Shown here: in pieces, positions 18,197 through 27,297 of the stretch
Layout: each line of letters starts with the position of its first letter
Numbering within the stretch: the stretch's first letter is position 1
Assembly (NCBI GenBank): GCA_002371985.1
Contig: DFHZ01000154.1
Span: forward strand, 1 to 52,084
Length of the DNA stretch: 52,084 nucleotides
From: Ruminococcaceae bacterium UBA3710
GTDB lineage: Bacteria > Bacillota > Clostridia > Oscillospirales > Acutalibacteraceae
Direction: 5' to 3'
Program-made: the position numbers and the translations under genes
Notes under the pieces: model-generated
Told to the model about the DNA's origin: nothing
The model's database searches: none
The model's input: only the letters and a program-made list of their open reading frames with translations

Positions 18197-20215
18197 ATGA
18201 AAAAGGTAATTTCTATTATATCTATAGTGTTAGTTTTGTCCTTGTCACATTTTGTACCGACATATGCAGATTCTGCATATAAGACAGTTACCGTTAATAA
18301 GGATGGTAACTATATTGAAACTCAAACAGCATATAAACCAGTTAAAACCATAGAAAAAATCGGTAATGAATTATTATCGGCACCTTCTGATATGGTTATT
18401 AGGAATAATAAATTATATATAGCAGATACCGGTAATAAAAGAATAATCGTTTCTTCTCTTTCGGGTGATATTATCACGGTTTTCGGTAACGAGAAACTCA
18501 AAAAACCTACAGGAGTGTTTGTTAAGAATAACGGACAAATTATGGTTGCAGACTGTGACAACAAAGCAGTTTTTACTTTTGATGAAAACGGTAACGAGAT
18601 TTCTAAAATAACCAAACCTTCAGAGCCTTTATATGGTAAGAAGCAAGACTTTGTTCCTGTGAAAGTATCTGCCGATAATAAAGATAACATTTATGTTGTT
18701 TGCAAAGGAAACGGAAATGGTGTTGTTCAAATTTCGGAGAAAACAAGTGAGTTTTTAGGATATTTCGGTGCTAATAATGTATCTATGTCTTTATGGGATA
18801 GATTCTTTGATGCTATATTTACCGATGAGCAAAAATCTCAGTTGAAGCAGACAACACCAGCGTCTATTAGTAATGTTGCAATTGATAAAAAGGGAATAGT
18901 TTATACTATGACCGATATTAAAACTGATAATGTTATTAGAAAACTTAATATGTCGGGCAATGATATATTAAATACAAATATTTCATTCTCCAATCCGGCA
19001 GATTTGTGTGTAGGTTCTATTGGTAATATCTATGCTGTAACAACAAACGGATATATTCTTGAATACAACAGCGAAGGTGATTTGTTGTTTGCCTTTGGCG
19101 GATTTGACGATGGAAGCCAAAGAATTGGACTTTTTTCGTCTATTTCTTCAATCGCAACCGATAATAGTGGAAAATTATATGTTCTTGATGATACATCGTG
19201 TCAAATTCAAATATTCGAACCAACTGAGTTTACTAATAATGTTCATACTGCTCTTGATTTGTATAGTCAAGGAAAATATCTCGAGAGCAAAAAACCTTGG
19301 GAAAAAGTTCTTTTGATGAACAACCTTTTTGACTATGCTCATAAGGGAATGGCCGAAGCTTATTATATGGAAGGCAACTATGAAAAAGCAATGGAAGAAT
19401 TCCGGCTTTCAAATAATCAGTATAGTTTTTCTGAGGCATTTACTGAATATAGAAACCAAAAAATTAGAGATAATATCACTCTGGTTTTAATTGCTTTTAT
19501 AGCAGTTATCGGCTCGATTTTTGCTCTTTTAAAAATAAAAAAGAAAAAGAAAGTATTGGCCGAAGGGACAAAAGAAATTACACGTAGCAACCTAAAAAAT
19601 CAGTTGTTGTTTATCTTTGATATGCCAAAAAATCCGTTTGATGCCAATTATGGTATTAAACGAGAAAACAAGGTTTCTACAATTTCTGCAACAATTCTTT
19701 ATTTATTATTTGTTGTTATTTATATTATTGATAAATATTGTCGCGGATATATTTTTTCGGGTGTAACAACTGGCCAGTTTTATGTAATTAAAGACATTGC
19801 GGTTGTTATCGGTATTATGGCTTTATTTATTCTTTGCCATTATCTTGTTTGCTCTATTACCGAAGGTGAAGCATCGTTAAAAAACATTTATTGCGCTGTT
19901 ATTTATTCTTTAATGCCATACATTATTTTAAGACCTTTTGTTATTGTTCTTACCCATGTGTTAACGGTTAACGAAATTTTTCTAATCAATATTTTAAATT
20001 TCCTTATATATGTTGGATGTGCAATTTTGTTAGTTATTATGATTAACCAACAAAATAACTACAAAGTAGGGGAAACAGTCAAGTGTATTTTCTGGACACT
20101 TTTCTCAATAATTGTTGCTATTGCTGTTTTATTTATACTCTATGTTATGGCAAAACAAACAGTAGGCTTTGTAAGCGAGATATGGAACGAGGTAACATAT
20201 AATGTCAAAAAATAG
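18197..20215 (+). CDS. NHL-repeat/TPR/Yip1 membrane protein
   Basis: A 672-residue protein with a signal peptide (about 1-24) and an extracellular NHL-type beta-propeller (about 40-350, repeats such as NKLYIADTGNKRIIV and GKLYVLDDTSCQIQIFEP). A short TPR-like pair (about 355-415) leads to a membrane helix (about 438-458), a Lys-rich loop and a C-terminal Yip1-like domain of about five helices (475-672). Start: ATG at 18197, after GAAAGGTG. It sits between two sugar importers and overlaps the next gene by 14 bases. The layout suggests an outside sensing or docking head on a membrane channel-like base. No enzymatic role is visible and its biological job is not established. Confidence 0.82.
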   Translation: MKKVISIISIVLVLSLSHFVPTYADSAYKTVTVNKDGNYIETQTAYKPVKTIEKIGNELLSAPSDMVIRNNKLYIADTGNKRIIVSSLSGDIITVFGNEKLKKPTGVFVKNNGQIMVADCDNKAVFTFDENGNEISKITKPSEPLYGKKQDFVPVKVSADNKDNIYVVCKGNGNGVVQISEKTSEFLGYFGANNVSMSLWDRFFDAIFTDEQKSQLKQTTPASISNVAIDKKGIVYTMTDIKTDNVIRKLNMSGNDILNTNISFSNPADLCVGSIGNIYAVTTNGYILEYNSEGDLLFAFGGFDDGSQRIGLFSSISSIATDNSGKLYVLDDTSCQIQIFEPTEFTNNVHTALDLYSQGKYLESKKPWEKVLLMNNLFDYAHKGMAEAYYMEGNYEKAMEEFRLSNNQYSFSEAFTEYRNQKIRDNITLVLIAFIAVIGSIFALLKIKKKKKVLAEGTKEITRSNLKNQLLFIFDMPKNPFDANYGIKRENKVSTISATILYLLFVVIYIIDKYCRGYIFSGVTTGQFYVIKDIAVVIGIMALFILCHYLVCSITEGEASLKNIYCAVIYSLMPYIILRPFVIVLTHVLTVNEIFLINILNFLIYVGCAILLVIMINQQNNYKVGETVKCIFWTLFSIIVAIAVLFILYVMAKQTVGFVSEIWNEVTYNVKK

Positions 20216-22397
20216 ATTTAGAGTTTTAGCATTGTTGTTAGCATTATCGTTCGTATTATCCGGTTGCGGTAGTGCTGCCAAAATAGAGGTTTCTCCCGAT
20301 GGAGATATGTCGTCAATATTTGAACCTTCATCGGAATCGTTTGCAACCGAGAATATGGACAACTATGTTTTAGCTGCAAAAAATGATAAGTTTTCTCTTT
20401 ATTATGAAGAAGATGGACTTACTATTTGTATAAAAGATAATCTTTCGGGTAATGTGCTTTCCTCTTGCGCTGCTCCTGATGAATCTTTTAGTGACGCTTG
20501 GAAAAATTTTGTTAATTCCGGTATAGTTGTTGAATATTATTCGGGAACATCTACAACAGTAAGCCGAGTTAATATGTATAACGGACTTTGTGATAAGAAA
20601 ATATACTTAACAAAGAATGGATTTACAGCGGATATCAATTTTAAAAAAATCAAATTAATGTTCAAAATCAATGTAGCACTGAATGGAAACTCCATTGATG
20701 TAAAAATTCCGAGTTCTTCAGTTATTGAAGGCACAACTAATTTCAAATTAGCGGCAATATGGGTATTCCCGTTTCTTGGATATACAAAGTCCGGTGATAC
20801 AAGCGGATATATGTTTATCCCCGATGGATGCGGAGCTTTGATAGATCTCAAAAATAATAACGGTAAATATTCACAACCTTTTAAGGCTAGTGTTTATGGA
20901 AATGATTATGGTATTGTAGAAAATACTAATCCTGCTCAAAAATTTGAAGATGAAATATATACAATGGGTGATACTGCTCGTATTTCTGCACCGATCTTCG
21001 GTATTTGTCATACGGATAGGGAAATAGGGTTACTTGGAGTTATCGAAAGCGGAGATTATAATTCGGAAATATATGCTTATCCTAATGGTGCAATAACTGA
21101 TTATAATTGGATTACTAATAGATATGTTTATAGACAGACATATTTGTATCCAACAAGCCAAACATCAGGTATTACCTCGGTACAAAAAGATAGGGCAACA
21201 TTTGATATTCTCGTTCATTATTTGCTTGTTACCGGAGAAAATGCAAGTTATGTTGGCCTTGCAAAAGAATATAGAAATTATTTAACCGATAGAGGTGTTC
21301 TAAATAACAAATCCGATAATAAGTCGGTTAAACTTGACTTTTTTGCAGGTGATATAGAAAAAGCAGTCATTGGAACAAGGTTTGTTTCGATGACAACGGT
21401 AAATCAAATTGATGAAATACTAAAAAAGTTATCAAAATCTAATGTAAAGAAAGCATTGATATCATATAAAGGTTGGCAAAAAAACGGGATTTATGGAAAT
21501 ATAACCAATACAATGTTTCAAAATGGAATTGGAAGCTTTGGTGATTTTGAGAACCTTGCAAAAAAATATACCGATAGTTCATTTATGCTTTATGCCGATT
21601 TAATAAACAGTTATTCCGAAAATGATAACTGTTTATATCGCTATAACGGAAAATTATATTCTTTTGAATCCGGACTTAAACTTCATCAACAGCAATATAA
21701 ATCGCCTAATTTAGATGAGAAATTCCTAAAGAATTTCTCAAATGGTTCTGTTGGCTTGTCTGTTGATGGTGTTACCAACGAAATATATAGTAGCATGGTC
21801 AACAATAAGAAAGATTTATTAACGAGAAAAAGATTTGCCAAAAACATTAATGATAGTTTAAAAACACTTACGAATAATACTGTATACTCTTCTCCAAATG
21901 CTTATCTTTGGAAAAACACAAAGAATTTTTCTGATTTTCCCCTTTATGGTTCAGACTATAAATTTACATCAAAAGAAATACCGTTTTTTTCGATTGTACT
22001 AAAGGGAAGCATTCCGCTTTATAGTGAATATATTAACTTTAAGGCGGACTCAAGAGAATATTTGCTTCTTATGATTGAAAGCGGAGTTAATCCTTCGTTT
22101 CTTCTAACATACGAAAATCCAAGCAAACTTATTTATTCGGATTCTGATTCGCTTTATACAAGTGAATTTAAGAATTATTCATCTATGATAAAAGAGTATT
22201 ATGAAATCTTTGAAAAACTAAACAAGAGTGTTGGAAATTCATTTATTGATTCTTACGAAAAAATCGGAAAAATATCAAAGGTAAAGTATTCAAATGGTGC
22301 ATTGGTTTATGTTAATTTTGGTGATGAAGTAACTGAAATTGACGGTAATAAGATTGAAAGTTACTCATATTTGATTAAGGCGGGTGGTAAGTCTTGA
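20202..22397 (+). CDS. DUF5696-type lipoprotein
   Basis: A 731-residue lipoprotein (lipobox VLSGC, Cys22). After a short linker it has a long beta-rich region with YVGLAKEYRNYLTDRGVL and a C-terminal half reminiscent of a TIM-barrel glycosidase-like fold (LISYKGWQKNGIYGN, SFMLYADLINSYSEND). This is the pattern of the DUF5696 family found beside CUT1 sugar transporters in Clostridia and Paenibacilli; I name it from memory of the family, not from a search. It overlaps the NHL-Yip1 gene and its stop overlaps the next permease's TTG start, so translation is probably coupled. A glycan-binding or hydrolytic role is plausible but unproven. Confidence 0.7.
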   Translation: MSKNRFRVLALLLALSFVLSGCGSAAKIEVSPDGDMSSIFEPSSESFATENMDNYVLAAKNDKFSLYYEEDGLTICIKDNLSGNVLSSCAAPDESFSDAWKNFVNSGIVVEYYSGTSTTVSRVNMYNGLCDKKIYLTKNGFTADINFKKIKLMFKINVALNGNSIDVKIPSSSVIEGTTNFKLAAIWVFPFLGYTKSGDTSGYMFIPDGCGALIDLKNNNGKYSQPFKASVYGNDYGIVENTNPAQKFEDEIYTMGDTARISAPIFGICHTDREIGLLGVIESGDYNSEIYAYPNGAITDYNWITNRYVYRQTYLYPTSQTSGITSVQKDRATFDILVHYLLVTGENASYVGLAKEYRNYLTDRGVLNNKSDNKSVKLDFFAGDIEKAVIGTRFVSMTTVNQIDEILKKLSKSNVKKALISYKGWQKNGIYGNITNTMFQNGIGSFGDFENLAKKYTDSSFMLYADLINSYSENDNCLYRYNGKLYSFESGLKLHQQQYKSPNLDEKFLKNFSNGSVGLSVDGVTNEIYSSMVNNKKDLLTRKRFAKNINDSLKTLTNNTVYSSPNAYLWKNTKNFSDFPLYGSDYKFTSKEIPFFSIVLKGSIPLYSEYINFKADSREYLLLMIESGVNPSFLLTYENPSKLIYSDSDSLYTSEFKNYSSMIKEYYEIFEKLNKSVGNSFIDSYEKIGKISKVKYSNGALVYVNFGDEVTEIDGNKIESYSYLIKAGGKS

Positions 22398-23374
22398 AAA
22401 ACAAAACCCGAAAAAATCTGAAAAAGCGCCTTTGTGGACGAGAAGCCAATTGGTATGCTTATGTATTTCTTCTCCCTTGGATAATCGGTATTCTTTTATT
22501 AGTAGTAAGGCCAATTTTTCAAGCAATATATTATTCGTTTTGTGAGGTTAATATTACTGCCTACGGAATTGAATGTAGCTTAAGCGGACTTTCTAATTTT
22601 AGAGAGATTTGGGTAAAGGATGTAGATTTTATTCAGCGAGAGATTTCATTCTTTTTGCAGATGATTTTGCAAGTTCCGATTACAGTGATTTTCGCTTTAC
22701 TTGCGGCACTTATGCTTAATACAGGAATAAAGGGCAAGGGAATATTTAGAACCATCTTTTTTCTTCCTGTAATTGTTGCAAGCGGACCAATTATTAGTGA
22801 ACTTCAAAATCAAGGAGCAACATCAATTTCGGCGTCAGATAAACTTTTGGTTGCAAATACTTTGACAGCTCTTTTACCTGCTTGGCTTGCCGAACCATTT
22901 ACGAATCTTTTTTCACAACTTATCTTAATCTTGTGGTATTCGGGAATTCAAATTATCATATTTATTGCCGCTCTTCAAAAGATTGACTTAAACATGGTAG
23001 AAGCCGCAAGAATAGACGGTGCAACGGGTTGGGAAATCTTCTGGAAAATAACCCTTCCGGCTATTAAACCAATGATTCTACTTAATACTGTATATACACT
23101 TGTTTATCTTGCAAATACAACTTCTACAACTAATGTAATAAGCCTTATTTCCGCAGCTATGCTAAAAGCAACAAGAGGATATGGATATGCCTCTGCTATG
23201 GCTTGGATGCATACAATAATAGTTTTGTTATTGCTTTTAATAGTATTCCTTATGTTAAGGGAAAAACCAGATTCTTTTATTAAGAGACAGAAACAAATAG
23301 AAAAGCAAAACAAGCGAAAACTAAAGGAAAGAAAGGAGTGGGAGAAAGATGCAAAAAAACTTAAATCTATCTAA
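22394..23374 (+). CDS. CUT1 sugar ABC transporter permease, MalF type (second importer)
   Basis: A 326-residue permease with six predicted helices and EAA loop VEAARIDGATGWEIF near residue 204. It starts with TTG at 22394, overlapping the preceding TGA as TTGA; no ATG lies near the N-terminus, and GGGTGG lies about 10 bases upstream. The segment GATSISASDKLLVANT is a periplasmic-side insertion. It carries a long Lys-rich C-terminal tail overlapping the next gene by 26 bases. Confidence 0.9.
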   Translation: MKNKTRKNLKKRLCGREANWYAYVFLLPWIIGILLLVVRPIFQAIYYSFCEVNITAYGIECSLSGLSNFREIWVKDVDFIQREISFFLQMILQVPITVIFALLAALMLNTGIKGKGIFRTIFFLPVIVASGPIISELQNQGATSISASDKLLVANTLTALLPAWLAEPFTNLFSQLILILWYSGIQIIIFIAALQKIDLNMVEAARIDGATGWEIFWKITLPAIKPMILLNTVYTLVYLANTTSTTNVISLISAAMLKATRGYGYASAMAWMHTIIVLLLLLIVFLMLREKPDSFIKRQKQIEKQNKRKLKERKEWEKDAKKLKSI

Positions 23375-24317
23375 ACTTCTTTCTGATAAAAATAAGAGTA
23401 AATTCCGTAAGTTTTTATTAGGATCAAATGAAAAGTCGGGATTAATCGTAAATTTTCTCTTATATGTTGTTTTGATCATTATTAGTTACATATATTTATA
23501 CCCACTTCTTTATATGTTCTCAACGGGATTTATGTCGATTGATGACCTTGTAAACAATTCGGTCAAATGGATTCCAACATCAATTTGTTTTGATAACTTC
23601 AAACAAGCGTTTGAGGTTATGGATTTTGGAAATGTACTGCTTCAAACCTTAGAACTTACAGTTATTCCTGCACTTTTTCAAGTGGGTGTATGCTGTCTTA
23701 CCGGTTATGCTTTTGCAAGATATGATTTTAAGGGCAAGACAATTTGCTGGGGATTTTTAATTCTAACTTTTGTTTTGCCGAGTCAAGCAACCATGGTTCC
23801 TATGTATCTTTTGTTTAAAGAACTTGGATTTATCGGAACTGTAAAAGCTTTTGCGGTTCCAGCGCTACTTGGTCAAGGTTTTAAAAGTACAATTATTACT
23901 TTGGTGTTTTATTTATTCTTTTCTCAAATTTCAAAATCGCAAATTGAAGCAGCTTCGCTTGATGGTTGTGGACATTTTAAGGTATTTGCGTATATAGCAC
24001 TTCCATCAGTAAAAGCGGCATTTATCATCGGTTTTTTATTCTCGCTCGTATGGTATTGGAACGAAACCTATCTAACAAGTATTTTTATTTCAAACAGTAG
24101 TATAGGTAATGCAAATTCGATGACAACCTTGCTTGTAAAACTGACGAGATTCGAGGCAAGTTACAAACTTTTAAACGAGGGCAATGGTGATAACTCGTTA
24201 AATGAAGCTATAAGAATGGCGGGAACGGTTATCTGCGTTTTACCTCTTTTGACCGTGTATTTTGCATTGCAGAAATTCTTTGTTCAAAGTGTTGATATGC
24301 TTGGACTAAAAGACTAA
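23349..24317 (+). CDS. CUT1 sugar ABC transporter permease, MalG type (second importer)
   Basis: A 322-residue permease. The EAA loop is IEAASLDGCGHFKVF, with the usual ARI replaced by ASL, which is common in this branch. Six helices are predicted after a cytoplasmic N-terminal stretch of about 35 residues. GGAGTGGGAG upstream serves as ribosome site within the preceding gene. It is followed by the matching binding lipoprotein, giving a permease-permease-SBP order opposite to that of the first importer. Confidence 0.92.
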   Translation: MQKNLNLSKLLSDKNKSKFRKFLLGSNEKSGLIVNFLLYVVLIIISYIYLYPLLYMFSTGFMSIDDLVNNSVKWIPTSICFDNFKQAFEVMDFGNVLLQTLELTVIPALFQVGVCCLTGYAFARYDFKGKTICWGFLILTFVLPSQATMVPMYLLFKELGFIGTVKAFAVPALLGQGFKSTIITLVFYLFFSQISKSQIEAASLDGCGHFKVFAYIALPSVKAAFIIGFLFSLVWYWNETYLTSIFISNSSIGNANSMTTLLVKLTRFEASYKLLNEGNGDNSLNEAIRMAGTVICVLPLLTVYFALQKFFVQSVDMLGLKD

Positions 24318-24378
24318 TAGAAATCAATCCCGAAAGTTAAAGGGTTTGAATATAATTCATAATCGGAGGAAATATTTT

Positions 24379-25740
24379 ATGAAATCATTTAAAAGAATCG
24401 TTTGCGTTTTACTTGCAGCAACACTTGCTTTTTCATTAATGGGCTGTGGCGGTAAGGACTCAAACAAAAAAACAAAGAGTAAATTTACAAAAGAAGGCAG
24501 AAATACTACCCTTACATTTGCTGCTTGGTTTGATGCAGATTTGCAGCAGTATTTGGCAGATAAATTTATGGAAACTCATGACGATGTTTATGTTGAACTG
24601 ATTCCTATCGATCAAAATTCATGGTCAACAGGCCTTCAAAATTTAGCATCAACAGGCGATCTTCCTGATGCTTTCTGCACTTTTGACCTTGCAACAGCAA
24701 CCGCAAATTCTTGGACAATGGATATAGGTGAGTACTATGATGCCGATCCTACAACGCAGAAGATTTCTGATGGTTTAAAGGTAGCAGGTGTATATAACAA
24801 TAAGCGTTATGGTTTAGTTACGGAGCAGTATCCCTGCGTTGTTCTAATTAATAAGACATTGTTTGAAGAAAACAATATTGCGCTTCCTGGTTATGATTGG
24901 ACAATAGATCAAATGTATGATTTAGCAAATAAACTTACAAAAGTAAATGAACATCAATATGGTCTTGGTAGCAATGTACTTTCGTACCTTAAGGATGTTT
25001 ATGATGCTGCATATACAACAGATAATTGGCAGTATGGTTTTGATCCAACAAAGGGAATATTCGGCACAAAATATTTAGCTCAAGGTTATTCAAAAGGTCT
25101 TGAACTTCTTAACAATAATATTGCTGGAAATCCATCAGCCGAGGATAAAGAGGCTTGGTATGGTGATCCTGATATTTGGCTTCCTAAAACTGGTAAACAG
25201 GCTATGCAGCTTGACTGGTATTGGACCATTGAAACAGTTAAATCTAAAGAATATAAATCTTTAGGTCAAGATTGGTTAGTATATCCATTCCCGGTTGGTA
25301 CATCAAAAAGAGTACAAACAATAGTAAATGTTGGTTGTGTTGCTGAAACTTGCGCTAATCCGGAACTTGCTTATGAACTTCTTAAATTTATGACATTTGG
25401 TGAAGATGGTTGGAAGGCGCGTGTTGAGTGGTATAAGGCTAACAATAAGCTTCCTGCATCAGTTCCAATTGTAAAAGATGACGAAATCTTAAATCTTATA
25501 AAAGAAATGACACCGGGCGACGACTATTCTGCGGTTTATGATTCTATCGATCGTAGTGTGGCTGATGTTAAAAAGTGGGTTCCAGGTCTAACCGAATTTA
25601 ATGCTTGGATGGATTCACAAGATATGTGGACACAACTTAGAAATTCTGATTTGAAGGTAGAAGATGTTGCCGACCAAATGGAACAAAAACTTAATTTGTA
25701 TTATTCAGAATGTATGAATAAAATTATCGCAAGAGGATAA
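24379..25740 (+). CDS. Sugar-binding lipoprotein of the second importer
   Basis: A 453-residue type-1 extracellular solute-binding protein. The lipobox is LMGC (Cys23), followed by a Lys/Ser linker and TLTFAAWFDADLQQYLADKF at the start of the fold. ATG at 24379 has GGAGGA 9 bases upstream; the earlier in-frame ATG at 24346 would bury it. The 61-base gap from the permease contains an imperfect stem TCAATCCC/GGGTTTGA (about 24323-24350), the sort of structure that often raises binding-protein yield relative to permeases. Substrate is inferred as an arabinan fragment. Confidence 0.93.
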   Translation: MKSFKRIVCVLLAATLAFSLMGCGGKDSNKKTKSKFTKEGRNTTLTFAAWFDADLQQYLADKFMETHDDVYVELIPIDQNSWSTGLQNLASTGDLPDAFCTFDLATATANSWTMDIGEYYDADPTTQKISDGLKVAGVYNNKRYGLVTEQYPCVVLINKTLFEENNIALPGYDWTIDQMYDLANKLTKVNEHQYGLGSNVLSYLKDVYDAAYTTDNWQYGFDPTKGIFGTKYLAQGYSKGLELLNNNIAGNPSAEDKEAWYGDPDIWLPKTGKQAMQLDWYWTIETVKSKEYKSLGQDWLVYPFPVGTSKRVQTIVNVGCVAETCANPELAYELLKFMTFGEDGWKARVEWYKANNKLPASVPIVKDDEILNLIKEMTPGDDYSAVYDSIDRSVADVKKWVPGLTEFNAWMDSQDMWTQLRNSDLKVEDVADQMEQKLNLYYSECMNKIIARG

Positions 25741-25757
25741 ATTGGAGTTTGTTTTTT

Positions 25758-27284
25758 ATGAAAAAACTAATTAGAGCTATTGGTTTTATTCTTTCAATAA
25801 CCTTGTTGTGTTCGGCCTTTTCAGCTTGTTCTGGGTCGGCGGTAAAGGGACATAAAAATATAGATGGACTTTTGGAAGATTGCGATTATTATATTATCCG
25901 TAATCATGCAACCGGTTTGGCACTAAGCGCCAATACATTTGGCTTGCTTGATGGTTCACTTACAAGTGTTAGAACCTATGATAAAAACGAGCAAGATATG
26001 AGTATGATATGGCGAGTAATCGCAGTAGATTCATCATCGTATTATTTTCAAAATATGGCAACAGAGGATCGTTATCTTTCGGTAAAGAAAGATTCTAAGA
26101 AAAATGGTGCCGCAATGTGTCTTGAAAAAATGGATGAAACAGATGGCGAGATTTTCGAGCTTGAAAAGGCAAAAGAAGGCAAGAATAGTTATAGAATCTT
26201 CTCGCGACTTACTAACTTTTGCATTGAACCTCAAGATGGCATTAAGGATGAGAAAACACCTGTAATACAGAATTATTTACCGTATAATAAGGATGTTGAT
26301 TATCAAGTATGGGATTTTGAGAGAATAGGCGATGGCTCCAAAGCTCTACCGCAAATGCTAAGTCTTTCGGGCGATACTCAAAACTGGTCTTGCCCCGAAA
26401 TATATAACTATAAAGATACATATTATGGCTTTATTATGGCTGGTGGTATTACTATTAAAACCTCAACCGACCTAAGAAGCTGGAAAAAACAAGGTGAAAT
26501 TTTCTCACCTATTCCTTCTTGGATGAAAGATCCTGTTAAGGGTGTAGAAAATGGCTCAATTTGGGCACCTGGCATTTATAAAATAGGTGATACATATTGT
26601 TGCTACTATTGTGTTTCCACAAGCGGTAGCCAAAATTCCTTTATTGGTCTTGTTACTAATAAAACGCTTGACCCAAAGGAAAAAAATTATAAGTGGGAAG
26701 ACAAAGGTATTGTAATTCATTCATACAAAGGCAATGATTTCAATGCTATAGATCCATGCATTGTTTTGGATGATAAGGATGTTCCTTGGCTTGTTTATGG
26801 TTCATATTGGTCTGGTATTAAAGTTAGACGAATTGATAAGAATACCTTAAAACTTGCGGATGATGATGTATATGATATTGCCGCAGCTCAGTCCCGTTCT
26901 GGACCTGAGGCCGGCTATATGATTAAACATGGCGACTATTACTATTTGTTTATGGCTTGCGGTTCCTTCTCAACAGGATATTGGAATGGTGTTGCAAGAA
27001 GCAAATCGATAACAGGTCCTTTTGTTGATGCTGATGGTAAGGATGCATTAAAGCAAGGTGCAACACCTGTTACCTCTTATCGTGATGGCTTTATTAAGTG
27101 CGGTCATTCCTCCGTTATGACGGATAAAGATGGTAAACAGTATCATGTAACCGAATACTTTAGAGAGTATGAAGATGGTAAAACATCAACAAGTTTACTT
27201 GGTATTAGTGAGCTTTTATGGACAGAAGATGGTTGGCCGGTTACAGCTACAACCCCAGGTGTTGTTTCTAAACTTTTAGATTAA
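25758..27284 (+). CDS. GH43_5-like lipoprotein with ricin-type domain and altered catalytic base
   Basis: A 508-residue lipoprotein (lipobox FSAC, Cys24). Residues about 40-190 form a ricin B-like beta-trefoil (YYIIRNHATGLALSA, repeated IWRV and VWDF motifs). Residues about 200-508 form a GH43 propeller closest by eye to endo-1,5-arabinanases (IWAPGIYKIGDTYCCYYCVSTSG, NAIDPCIVLDDKDVPWLVYGSYW). The pKa Asp332 and acid Glu384 (PEAGYMI) are present. Where the base should be in an HDP-like motif the protein has SCP, with Cys212 (codon TGC at 26391). It is therefore probably inactive or altered and may act as an arabinan-binding surface protein. It directly follows the binding protein gene. Confidence 0.8.
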   Translation: MKKLIRAIGFILSITLLCSAFSACSGSAVKGHKNIDGLLEDCDYYIIRNHATGLALSANTFGLLDGSLTSVRTYDKNEQDMSMIWRVIAVDSSSYYFQNMATEDRYLSVKKDSKKNGAAMCLEKMDETDGEIFELEKAKEGKNSYRIFSRLTNFCIEPQDGIKDEKTPVIQNYLPYNKDVDYQVWDFERIGDGSKALPQMLSLSGDTQNWSCPEIYNYKDTYYGFIMAGGITIKTSTDLRSWKKQGEIFSPIPSWMKDPVKGVENGSIWAPGIYKIGDTYCCYYCVSTSGSQNSFIGLVTNKTLDPKEKNYKWEDKGIVIHSYKGNDFNAIDPCIVLDDKDVPWLVYGSYWSGIKVRRIDKNTLKLADDDVYDIAAAQSRSGPEAGYMIKHGDYYYLFMACGSFSTGYWNGVARSKSITGPFVDADGKDALKQGATPVTSYRDGFIKCGHSSVMTDKDGKQYHVTEYFREYEDGKTSTSLLGISELLWTEDGWPVTATTPGVVSKLLD

Positions 27285-27297
27285 GGAGATATTGAAT

